This document shows positions 1-5,736 of a stretch of 5,736 nt of DNA, piece by piece. Source of the DNA: Opitutaceae bacterium (GTDB lineage Bacteria; Verrucomicrobiota; Verrucomicrobiia; Opitutales; Opitutaceae). The stretch lies in assembly GCA_023269455.1 (NCBI GenBank), contig JAHFTG010000156.1:1-5736 (forward strand), written 5' to 3'. The position numbers and the translations under genes were made by a program. Under the pieces are notes generated by a model. It had not been told where the DNA came from. It made no database searches and saw nothing but the letters and a program-made list of their open reading frames with translations. Position 1 is the stretch's first letter, and the number at the start of each line of letters is the position of its first letter.

Positions 1-810
1 ACCTTCGCGGGACCAAGTGACGGTGTTTACGCCGACGGAGGATTCGGTGTCGATGGTGTTCGTCTGCTTGAGGAACCAGACGCGCATCTTGAAGCGGAAG
101 TCGGTCGAAGTGAGTGCGCCGACCGGACAGATATCCACCGTGTTGATGGAGTAGTTGTGATCGAGCTGACGGTTGGGGTGTCAGGTGAGGGTCGAGTAGC
201 TGCCACGGTCCACGAAGCCGAGGACATCTTCGCCGGCGATGTCGCGGGTGAAGCGGATGCAGCGGGTGCAAAGCACGCAGCGTTCGTCGTCGAGAGTGAC
301 GCGCGGCCCGAGGGATGTGCGCTTGGGCTTCACGTTTTTCTGCTCGATGAAGCGGGAATAGCCGCGCCCGTAATTGGTGGCCTGCTCCTGAAGCTTACAC
401 TCGCCGGCCTGGTCGCAGATCGGGCAGTCGAGCGGGTGGTTGATGAGGAGGAACTCCATCACGCCTTCGCGGGCTTCCTTGATGAGGGTGGAGGTCGTCT
501 TGATGTGGAGGCCGGAGGAGACATTCGTGCCGCAGCCGATCTGGGGGCGGGGAATCCAGTTGATCTTCTGCTTGCCGGTGGCGGCGTCCATGATCGGGGC
601 CTTGGTGGCGGGATCGACGGCGGGCGTGCCCATCTCGATGAGGCACATGCGGCAGTTGCCGACGACGGCGAGCTTCGAGTGGTAGCAGTAATGCGGCACG
701 TCCACGTTGGCGAGGCGGGCGGCTTCGATGACGTTGATACCTTTCGGCACGGCGATCTGCTTGCCGTCGATGTTGACGGTGATGAGGTCGGGTTTGGCAG
801 GCTGGATCAC
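1..810 (-). CDS. nuoG: NADH-quinone oxidoreductase subunit G, 5' part, interrupted by an in-frame TGA
   Basis: This is the N-terminal Fe-S region of NuoG, the large peripheral-arm subunit that relays electrons from NuoF/NuoE towards NuoB. The start is GTG at 810-808: an in-frame TAA three codons upstream (819-817) leaves no other good start. Ligands are visible in family order: [2Fe-2S] N1b C42, C53, C56, C93; N3-type His-Cys3 [4Fe-4S] H125, C129, C132, C138; and N4 C178, C181, C184. Spacings match Thermus Nqo3 closely. Codon 210 (183-181) is TGA. The same frame then continues without another stop to base 1 as clear NuoG (HPNRQLDHNYSINTVDICPV, then GALTSTDFRFKMRVWFLKQT), and this part supplies the fourth N4 cysteine, C228. 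A product ending at T209 would have an incomplete N4 site and no C-terminal domain. The molybdopterin-fold domain lies outside the window. The cause may be a nonsense mutation, a base error or recoding. The gene identity is certain; whether it is functional is not. Confidence 0.93.
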
Positions 811-814
811 GACG

Positions 815-842
815 ATTTACGGTTTAGAATTATGAATAACGA
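815..842 (-). repeat. AT-rich spacer repeat, copy in the nuoF-nuoG gap
   Basis: This 28-base AT-rich stretch in the 48-base nuoF-nuoG spacer matches the nuoE-nuoF spacer copy at 2227-2255. On the plus strand it reads ATTTACGG, TTTAGA, ATTATGA, ATAACGA. Aligned to the other copy there are 25 identical columns of 29 (three substitutions and a one-base gap). It supplies the in-frame TAA (819-817) that fixes the nuoG GTG start. The function is unknown. Confidence 0.65.
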
Positions 843-858
843 GGGAGCGCGCGCGGGA

Positions 859-2220
859 TCAGACCAGTTCGATGGCGTCGGCGGGTTTCGCGGCCTTCTT
901 GGTCTCGTGGTAGTTTTTGAACTCGTCGCCGAACTTGGCGATGAAGCTCTGGGTGGGCCAGGAGCAGGCTTCGCCGAAGGCGCAGATGGTGCGGCCGGGA
1001 ATCTGGTCGGCCACGCTTTTCAGGAGGGCGGCATCCTCGGGGCGGGCGTCGCCGTGGACCATGCGGGTGGTGATTTTTTTCATCCACAGGGAGCCTTCGC
1101 GGCAGGGGGTGCACTGGCCGCAGGATTCGTGGGAGTAGAAGGCGTTGATGTTGGCGAGGGCCTCGACCATGTTGACGCTGTCGTCCATCACGATGACGCC
1201 GCCGGAGCCGCTCATCGTGCCGATGGCTCCGAGCGCGTCGAAATCAAGGGGCACGTCCTCGACGCCCCAATCGTATTCGACCGTCTCGGTGCCGACGCGG
1301 CGCTTGCCTTTGTAGCGTTCGCCGAAGCGCATGACTTTCGCGGACGAGCCGCCGGGGATGACGCCTTTGAAAGTGCGTCCGGGAAGCGGGCCGCCGCAGA
1401 CGTCGTAGAGGAGTTCGCCGAGGGTGATCTTGCCGGAATCGAATTCGTAGTAGCCGGGACGCTGGACGTGGCCGGAGACGCAGAAGATGCGCGTGCCGGT
1501 GTTGCCGGGCGTGCCGATCTTGGCGAAGGCCTCGCCGCCGATTTCCATGACATACTTAACGTGGCAGAGCGTCTCGACGTTGTTGACGATGGTCGGGCAC
1601 AGGTAGAGCCCGAGCACGGCCGGGAAATACGGGGGCTTGATGCGCGGGTTGGCGCGCTTGCCTTCGAGCGACTCGATGAGGCCGGTCTCCTCGCCGCAGA
1701 TATAGGCGCCGGCGCCACGATGGACGTAGATCTCGCAGGAGTAGTCGGAGCCGAGGATATTGGGACCGACGAAGTTCGCGGCGCGGGCCTCGGCGATGGC
1801 TTTTTCGAGGATGCGCGCGCCCTCGGCCATCTCGCCCCGGATGTAGATGTAGGCTTGGCGGACGTTGTTCGCGAAGCAGGAGATCATCGTGCCCTCGATC
1901 AACTGGTGCGGGTCTTTGTAGATGATGTAGCGGTCCTTGAAAGTGCCGGGCTCGGATTCGTCGGCGTTGACGAGGAGGTAGATCGGCTTGCCGCTGCGGC
2001 GGTCAACGAGGCCCCATTTCACGCCGCAGGGGAAACCGGCGCCGCCACGACCGCGCAGGCCGGAGAGCTTCACGTCGTCGATGATTTCCTGCGGCTGGCG
2101 CGTGAAGGCGCGCTTCAACATCTCGTAGCCGCCGTGCCGGAGGTAACACGCGATGTCGTTGGTGTAACCGGGCGCGTCGATGTGCTTTAAGATAACTCGA
2201 TTTTGGGCGGGGGCGGACAT
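859..2220 (-). CDS. nuoF: NADH-quinone oxidoreductase subunit F (NADH/FMN-binding, 51 kDa)
   Basis: NuoF (453 aa, normal family length) binds NADH and FMN and is the entry point for electrons into complex I. The glycine-rich nucleotide-binding stretch RGRGGAGFPCGVKW is at residues 56-69. VNADESEPGTFKDR is at 84-97, GAYICGEETGLIESLEG at 171-187 and NNVETL at 213-218. The C-terminal [4Fe-4S] N3 site is SCGQCTPCREG with C367, C370 and C373, plus C413 in TICAFGEACSWP; the 40-residue gap to the last ligand is close to that in Thermus Nqo1. The chosen ATG (2220-2218) gives the usual N-terminus (MSAPAQNRVILKHI). The open frame extends 53 codons further upstream, but that would overlap nuoE and does not look like the family. 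It ends in TGA, which shows TGA works as a stop in this genome. It starts 29 bases after nuoE, and an AT-rich repeat fills that gap. No Shine-Dalgarno sequence is visible. Confidence 0.98.
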   Translation of the reverse strand: MSAPAQNRVILKHIDAPGYTNDIACYLRHGGYEMLKRAFTRQPQEIIDDVKLSGLRGRGGAGFPCGVKWGLVDRRSGKPIYLLVNADESEPGTFKDRYIIYKDPHQLIEGTMISCFANNVRQAYIYIRGEMAEGARILEKAIAEARAANFVGPNILGSDYSCEIYVHRGAGAYICGEETGLIESLEGKRANPRIKPPYFPAVLGLYLCPTIVNNVETLCHVKYVMEIGGEAFAKIGTPGNTGTRIFCVSGHVQRPGYYEFDSGKITLGELLYDVCGGPLPGRTFKGVIPGGSSAKVMRFGERYKGKRRVGTETVEYDWGVEDVPLDFDALGAIGTMSGSGGVIVMDDSVNMVEALANINAFYSHESCGQCTPCREGSLWMKKITTRMVHGDARPEDAALLKSVADQIPGRTICAFGEACSWPTQSFIAKFGDEFKNYHETKKAAKPADAIELV

Positions 2221-2226
2221 CGGGAA

Positions 2227-2255
2227 ATTTACGGTTTTAGATTTACGAATTACGA
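2227..2255 (-). repeat. AT-rich spacer repeat, copy in the nuoE-nuoF gap
   Basis: This 29-base AT-rich stretch fills almost all of the nuoE-nuoF spacer and includes the nuoE stop codon. On the plus strand it reads ATTTACGG, TTTTAG, ATTTACGA, ATTACGA, so it is itself built from degenerate ATTTACGR units. It matches the copy at 815-842 in the same orientation and lies in the same kind of place, just before a nuo start. It may be a dispersed intergenic element or a leader feature; the sequence alone does not decide. Confidence 0.65.
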
Positions 2256-2747
2256 TTTCCGGGCGGCGGCCTCGGCCTTGATCTGGTCGGAGAGCGCGCG
2301 GGCTTTGGTGACATCGACGTTTTCGTGGAGCTCGTCGTCGATGAGGACGACGGGCGCGGTGCCGCAACTGGCAAGACACTCGACGAACTCGATGGTCACT
2401 TCACCGTCGGGCGAGATGTGGTCGCGGCCGGTGTGGGTGCTGAACTCCTGGGCGAAGGTCTCGCAGGTCTTGTAGCCGCCGATGAGCGCACAGGAAAGCG
2501 TGCGGCAAACCTTGATGTGGCGGCGCCCGATGGGCTTGCGGCGGAACATCGGATAAAACGACACGAGCTCGAGCACGTTGATGGGCTGAAGGTCGAGTTT
2601 TTGGGCGATCCACTCGATGGACTCCTCGGGGATGTAGCCGATGTCTTCCTGCACGAGGTGAAGCAGCGGCAGCGTGGCGCTGCGCTTCACCGGATAGTGC
2701 GTGATGACTTCGTCGATACGCTGGAGGGTTTCGGGCTTGAGATTCAT
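2250..2747 (-). CDS. nuoE: NADH-quinone oxidoreductase subunit E (24 kDa, [2Fe-2S])
   Basis: NuoE (165 aa) is the thioredoxin-fold [2Fe-2S] subunit that pairs with NuoF in the NADH dehydrogenase module and carries cluster N1a, off the main electron path. The N-terminal helical part includes LPLLHLVQEDIGYIPEESIE (residues 26-45) and VLELVSFYPMF (58-68), both typical of the family. The ligands are C81 and C86 (VCRTLSC) and C124 and C128 (ECLASC). This is the C-x4-C plus C-x3-C pattern, nearly the same numbering as Thermus Nqo2. The ATG start (2747-2745) gives MNLKPETLQRIDEVI, and nuoD ends only 12 bases upstream, so the two are almost certainly cotranscribed. The leader contains TTTTC but no Shine-Dalgarno sequence. 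The stop is TAA and falls inside the spacer repeat shared with the nuoF-nuoG gap. Nothing is missing. Confidence 0.97.
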   Translation of the reverse strand: MNLKPETLQRIDEVITHYPVKRSATLPLLHLVQEDIGYIPEESIEWIAQKLDLQPINVLELVSFYPMFRRKPIGRRHIKVCRTLSCALIGGYKTCETFAQEFSTHTGRDHISPDGEVTIEFVECLASCGTAPVVLIDDELHENVDVTKARALSDQIKAEAAARKS

Positions 2748-2759
2748 TGCGGGCGAAAA

Positions 2760-3992
2760 TTAGCGGTCGCACTCACCCATCACGAAGTCGAGCGAGCCGA
2801 GGATGGAGACGACGTCGGAGACGAGGTTGCCCGGGCAGACCTTGGGCAGGATGGAGAGATTACAGAAGGACGGGCTGCGGATCTTCATGCGCCACGGCAC
2901 GCCGCCGCCCTTGCTCACGATGAAGAAGCCGAGCGCGCCCTTGGGGTTTTCGCCCTCGAAGTAAACTTCGCCGGCGGGCATCTGCGGGCCTTCGGTCACG
3001 ATCATGAAGTTGTTGATCAACTCCTCCATCGAGGTGAGCACCTTGGCTTTTTGAGGAGCGAAGATTTTCTTGGCGTCTTCGTTATACCACGAGCCGGACG
3101 GGAAGGTTTTGATCGCCTGGCGGACGATGCGGACGGACTGGCGCATCTCTTCGCCGCGGCAGAGGTAGCGGTCATAGCAGTCGCCCTTCGCGCCCACGGG
3201 CACGTCGAACTCATACTGTTCGTAGCCGGAGTAGGGCTTGTCCTTGCGCAGGTCGATGGGCACGCCGGAGCCGCGGGCGTTCGGGCCGGTGAGGCCATAG
3301 GCGATGGCGTCTTCCTTCGAGATAACGCCCACGCCGACGGTGCGGTCCTGGAAAATCTTGTTCCGCGTGAGCAGCGTGAGGATTTCTTCGAGGATCGGCA
3401 GGAACTGGTCGCAGAACGCCTCGACGCGGCCGGTCCAGCCTTCGGGCACGTCGCGGGCGACGCCGCCGATGCGGGTGTAGCTGGTGGTGAAACGCGCGCC
3501 GGTGAGTTCTTCGAAGAGCTTGTAGAGTTTTTCGCGTTCCTCGAAGGCGTAGAGGAAAACCGACCACGCGCCGACATCGATGCCGTAGGCGCCGAGGCCG
3601 AGGAGATGGGCCGAAATGCGGGCGAGTTCGCTGGCGATGACGCGGATCGCCTGGCAACGGGCGGGCACTTCGAGTTTCGCGAGTTTTTCGACGGCGATGG
3701 CGTAGGCGACGTTGCTGGCGAGCGGGGCGAGATAGTCCAACCGGTCCGTGTAGGGCACGAACTGGTTGTAAGTCATGTTTTCGGCGATCTTCTCGTCGCC
3801 GCGATGCAGGTAGCCGAGCATCGGATCGCACTTGGTCACGATCTCGCCGTCGAGTTCGAGCTGGAGGCGCAGCACGCCGTGGGTGGACGGATGCGAAGGC
3901 CCCATCGCGAGAGACATCTTCTCGGTCTGAAACTCCTGCGAGGCGGCCTCGGCTTTGGAAGCGTTGTCGGGAAAGGCGAATTCGGTGGCCAT
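2760..3992 (-). CDS. nuoD: NADH-quinone oxidoreductase subunit D (49 kDa, quinone site)
   Basis: NuoD (410 aa) is related to the large subunit of [NiFe] hydrogenases but carries no metal; with NuoB it forms the ubiquinone/menaquinone reduction site. GPSHPSTHG is at residues 31-39 and GYLHRGDEKIAENMTYNQF at 60-78. The quinone-site residues H38 and Y87, and D139 near them, sit at exactly the Thermus Nqo4 positions. SYTRIGGVARDVPEGW (171-186), GPNARGSG (237-244) and the C-terminal GSLDFVMGECDR are also family signatures; the ending has Cys where GEVDR or GEIDR is more usual in my memory. The start MATEFAFPDN (ATG 3992-3990) is preferred because the longer upstream frame overlaps nuoC and is not family-like. 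nuoC ends 17 bases upstream. The leader is CCCCTTTTCTG then ATG, with no Shine-Dalgarno sequence. It is a separate gene from nuoC, unlike in E. coli. Confidence 0.98.
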   Translation of the reverse strand: MATEFAFPDNASKAEAASQEFQTEKMSLAMGPSHPSTHGVLRLQLELDGEIVTKCDPMLGYLHRGDEKIAENMTYNQFVPYTDRLDYLAPLASNVAYAIAVEKLAKLEVPARCQAIRVIASELARISAHLLGLGAYGIDVGAWSVFLYAFEEREKLYKLFEELTGARFTTSYTRIGGVARDVPEGWTGRVEAFCDQFLPILEEILTLLTRNKIFQDRTVGVGVISKEDAIAYGLTGPNARGSGVPIDLRKDKPYSGYEQYEFDVPVGAKGDCYDRYLCRGEEMRQSVRIVRQAIKTFPSGSWYNEDAKKIFAPQKAKVLTSMEELINNFMIVTEGPQMPAGEVYFEGENPKGALGFFIVSKGGGVPWRMKIRSPSFCNLSILPKVCPGNLVSDVVSILGSLDFVMGECDR

Positions 3993-4009
3993 CAGAAAAG
4001 GGGCGCGGG

Positions 4010-4639
4010 TTATTCGGACAGGGGTTTCGTTTTGCGCTCGGTCCAGCTCTCGTCTTTGGCGCGCGGTTCGGCCTCGGTGAGGTTCATCTCGCCGGCGGAG
4101 GCGACGAACGGACCGCCCATCATGGGAGCAGGTTTCACCGAAGCGCCGGTCAAGTCGGCGACCTCGATGTCGGGCAGCGGGACTTCGATGCCGGCCAGCG
4201 GGAAATCCTTCCGAAGCGGGTGATACGGATAACCATCCCACATGAGGATGCGGCGCGGATCGGGGTGGTTTTCAAAGGTGACCCCGAGCAGGTCGTAGGT
4301 CTCGCGCTCGTGCCAGTCGGCCGCCGGCCAGAGAGAGGTCGCGGTTGGCGCGACGGGCTCGGTGTCGCTGGCGCAATCCGACGCCAGGCGCACGTAATTA
4401 TAATGCGCGGTCGAAAACAGATGCCAGATAACCGTGAAGCGGGGGGAAGCCTCGACGCCGTTGTCGATGGCGGTGATGTCCACGAGGAAATCGTAGGCGA
4501 ACTCATCGCGCAGGTATTTCAACGCGGCGACGGCCTCGGCGGGCGGGACGTTGACGGCAGGATGGTCGCCGCTGGCGCGCGGAGTGATTTGAGGAAACTG
4601 GGCCTGAAGGGCTGCGGTGACGTCGGCGGGCGCGGTCAT
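4010..4639 (-). CDS. nuoC: NADH-quinone oxidoreductase subunit C (30 kDa)
   Basis: NuoC (209 aa) is a cofactor-free peripheral-arm subunit that packs against NuoD and NuoB. The family signature is clear in the C-terminal half: DWHERETYDLLGV at residues 108-120, then ENHPDPRRIL at 123-132, and HPLRKDFPL at 140-148. The N-terminal half (about 1-85) has the expected pattern, including YLRDEFAYDFLVDITAID and FTVIWHLFSTAHYNYVRL. After the signature there is a tail of about 60 residues, rich in charge and proline, that packs along NuoD in known structures. ATG at 4639-4637 gives MTAPADVTAALQ; the 98-codon upstream extension runs back through nuoB in another frame and is not credible. The gap from nuoB is 49 bases. 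Directly before the start is CTTTCTTTTTTTCA instead of a Shine-Dalgarno sequence. Confidence 0.97.
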   Translation of the reverse strand: MTAPADVTAALQAQFPQITPRASGDHPAVNVPPAEAVAALKYLRDEFAYDFLVDITAIDNGVEASPRFTVIWHLFSTAHYNYVRLASDCASDTEPVAPTATSLWPAADWHERETYDLLGVTFENHPDPRRILMWDGYPYHPLRKDFPLAGIEVPLPDIEVADLTGASVKPAPMMGGPFVASAGEMNLTEAEPRAKDESWTERKTKPLSE

Positions 4640-4688
4640 TGAAAAAAAGAAAGCGGCAGTGGGCGCGAGGCGATGGCGGGGAGTCGAG

Positions 4689-5201
4689 TTAAGCGGAGGC
4701 GAGCAGGGTCTTGGCAGAGCGCTCGTGGCCGATCTTGGACTGGAGCTTGATGAGCGCGTCGAGCAGGGCCTCGGGACGGGGAGGACAACCGCTGATATAG
4801 ACATCCACCGGCACGATCTGATCGACACCCTGAAGGGTCGCGTAGCTGCGATACATGCCGCCGGAGCTCGCGCAAGCGCCCATCGCGATAACCCATTTCG
4901 GCTCCGCCATCTGGTCGTAGATGCGGCGGACATGCGGGGCCATCTTGTAGGTCACGGTGCCGGCCACGATCATGCAGTCGGCCTGACGCGGGGAAAAACG
5001 GAACACTTCGGCACCAAAGCGCGCGATGTCGAAACGGGAAGCGGCCACGCCCATGAGCTCGATCGCACAGCAGGCGAGGCCCATCGGCATGGGCCAGACG
5101 GACGAACTACGGAGCCAGTTGATGACTGCATCGGCCTTCGTCACCACGATGTCGCCCTCGATTTTCGTGTTATAAGCCAGCTCTGTGTTGGGTGAAACCA
5201 T
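4689..5201 (-). CDS. nuoB: NADH-quinone oxidoreductase subunit B (PSST, cluster N2)
   Basis: NuoB (170 aa from the chosen start) holds [4Fe-4S] cluster N2, the last relay before quinone. The ligands are the unusual tandem pair C44-C45 (GLACCAIELM), C110 (MGACASSGG) and C139 (ISGCPPRPEALLDAL). Spacing is the same as in Thermus Nqo6. SRFDIARFGAEVFRFSPRQA (55-74) and MAPHVRRIYDQM (87-98) are further family blocks. ATG at 5201-5199 (MVSPNTELAYNTKIEG) matches normal family length. The frame stays open for 45 more codons to an ATG at 5336, and that extension includes a hydrophobic stretch (ALAGPFALVTVWLYKFI), but such an extension is not usual for NuoB and no ribosome site favours it. It is the first nuo gene here: a tRNA, not nuoA, lies upstream, so the operon promoter should be in 5202-5419. 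No Shine-Dalgarno sequence is seen. Confidence 0.96.
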   Translation of the reverse strand: MVSPNTELAYNTKIEGDIVVTKADAVINWLRSSSVWPMPMGLACCAIELMGVAASRFDIARFGAEVFRFSPRQADCMIVAGTVTYKMAPHVRRIYDQMAEPKWVIAMGACASSGGMYRSYATLQGVDQIVPVDVYISGCPPRPEALLDALIKLQSKIGHERSAKTLLASA

Positions 5202-5419
5202 GGGTGGAAATTCGGGGATGAATTTGTAAAGCCAGACCGTAACCAAGGCGAAAGGTCCGGCAAGCGCTTTAAGCCGAAGAGGCGATGTATCAGAAACCGT
5301 ATCGGCGAGCATAAACGCAAGGACCGATTTCGCCATTGACCGATGCCAGCGGACACCTCTTCTTAGGCCCCTTCGCCCGACGGACGCGTCACCGCAAGGT
5401 GGCCGGACGCAACACTTCT
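5202..5419. other. Divergent intergenic region between nuoB and tRNA-Ser
   Basis: These 218 bases must hold the upstream signals of both the nuo operon (leftward) and the tRNA (rightward), unless either is transcribed from farther away. I see no convincing -35/-10 pair for either. TTGACC at 5336-5341 on the plus strand is a passable -35, but nothing good follows at the right spacing. No NuoA-like reading frame is present. The only clear structure is a six-pair hairpin at 5388-5403. Confidence 0.6.
5388..5403 (+). other. Hairpin with GCAA loop upstream of tRNA-Ser
   Basis: GTCACC (5388-5393) pairs with GGTGGC (5398-5403) around a GCAA loop of GNRA type: five Watson-Crick pairs and one G-T wobble. 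An 8-base palindrome GACGCGTC (5383-5390) overlaps its left arm. It lies 16 bases before the mature tRNA, so it could be part of the tRNA precursor leader. No T run follows on either strand, so it does not look like a terminator. Confidence 0.35.
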
Positions 5420-5509
<90 letters not shown>

Positions 5510-5554
5510 TTTACGATTGGCCCTTGTTGGACAGGTGCGGTCAAAAGTGGCTTT

Positions 5555-5579
5555 TCTCCTCTCAAAACGGAGATGTTTT
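5555..5579 (+). terminator. Weak candidate terminator after tRNA-Ser
   Basis: TCTCC (5555-5559) pairs with GGAGA (5569-5573) around a 9-base loop, followed by TGTTTT (5574-5579). The stem is only five pairs and the T run is interrupted and short, so this is a poor intrinsic terminator. It is listed because it is the only stem-plus-T structure found downstream of the tRNA. Confidence 0.18.
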
Positions 5580-5597
5580 CAACCACAGGCAAAAAAT

Positions 5598-5640
5598 CGC
5601 TTTGGCGCTTTGGACAACTTTTCCCGCGTTTGGACAGGTT
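5598..5640 (+). repeat. Short direct repeats: CGCTTTGG tandem pair and TTTGGACA pair
   Basis: CGCTTTGG occurs twice in tandem (5598-5605 and 5606-5613). TTTGGACA, followed by two variable bases and TTTT, occurs at 5609-5622 and 5629-5642, exactly 20 bases apart, about two helical turns. A further TTGGACA is at 5527-5533, and an inverted TGTCCA is at 5723-5728. Evenly spaced copies suggest protein-binding sites, but no protein can be named. Confidence 0.4.
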
Positions 5641-5736
5641 TTATCAGATTTTCGGGAAGCTATAGGGGAAGGTAAAGGAGCCGCTAGTTTCGCGTTCTCT
5701 TGGAAGATCGGAAGCCGTGACGTGTCCATGCAAGTA

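Noticed and set aside
181..183. Genome-wide reassignment of TGA to an amino acid
   Set aside because: nuoF ends in TGA with spacer sequence after it, and nuoB to nuoF contain no internal TGA.
157..2190. 677-codon open frame on the plus strand
   Set aside because: It lies antisense to nuoG, nuoF and their spacer. Its Ala/Gly/Asp/Val/Glu-rich composition is what high-GC third positions produce opposite a real gene. The minus-strand proteins carry all family motifs.
2325..4223. 632-codon open frame on the plus strand
   Set aside because: Antisense shadow of nuoE and nuoD with the same GC-driven composition and no recognisable domain.
4640..4688. T-rich run (CTTTCTTTTTTTC in the transcript) in the nuoB-nuoC gap as a terminator
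   Set aside because: No stable stem directly precedes the T run, and it abuts the nuoC start inside a tight operon.
5705..5714. AGATCGGAAG, matching the first ten bases of a common sequencing adapter
   Set aside because: The following bases (CCGTGACG) do not continue the adapter, and the frame across it stays open; a ten-base match is probably chance.

Overview
The window holds the front half of a respiratory complex I (NADH:quinone oxidoreductase) operon on the minus strand, read right to left as nuoB, nuoC, nuoD, nuoE, nuoF and the 5' part of nuoG, which runs off the left edge. To the right of nuoB, on the plus strand and pointing away from the operon, is a tRNA-Ser(GGA) gene. After it comes about 230 bases of lower-GC DNA with no firmly recognisable gene.

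The operon is GC-rich (about 67% in a sampled 60-base stretch) and tightly packed, with gaps of 49, 17, 12, 29 and 48 bases in transcription order. nuoC and nuoD are separate genes, not the fused nuoCD of E. coli. Cluster ligands and quinone-site residues are recognisable and spaced as in Thermus Nqo proteins. The predicted electron path is NADH to FMN and N3 in NuoF (N1a in NuoE), through the NuoG clusters, to N2 in NuoB, and to quinone at the NuoB/NuoD interface; NuoC helps scaffold the peripheral arm. Membrane subunits (nuoA, nuoH to nuoN) are not in the window.

The protein style (NuoG ...NTVDICPVGALTSTDFRF..., split nuoC/nuoD, high GC, AT-rich spacer repeats) reminds me most of Verrucomicrobiota, perhaps Opitutales. 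This is an inference from memory, not a search result.

The main oddities are: (1) nuoG has an in-frame TGA at codon 210, with unmistakable NuoG sequence continuing in the same frame to the window edge and the fourth ligand of cluster N4 lying beyond the stop; (2) the nuoE-nuoF and nuoF-nuoG spacers share a 28-29 base AT-rich repeat (25 of 29 columns identical); (3) none of the six nuo genes has a Shine-Dalgarno sequence, and five have a short T/C-rich run before the start; (4) nuoA is not in front of nuoB; (5) the lower-GC DNA after the tRNA has an open frame to the window edge and direct repeats, which could be the start of an element integrated at the tRNA.
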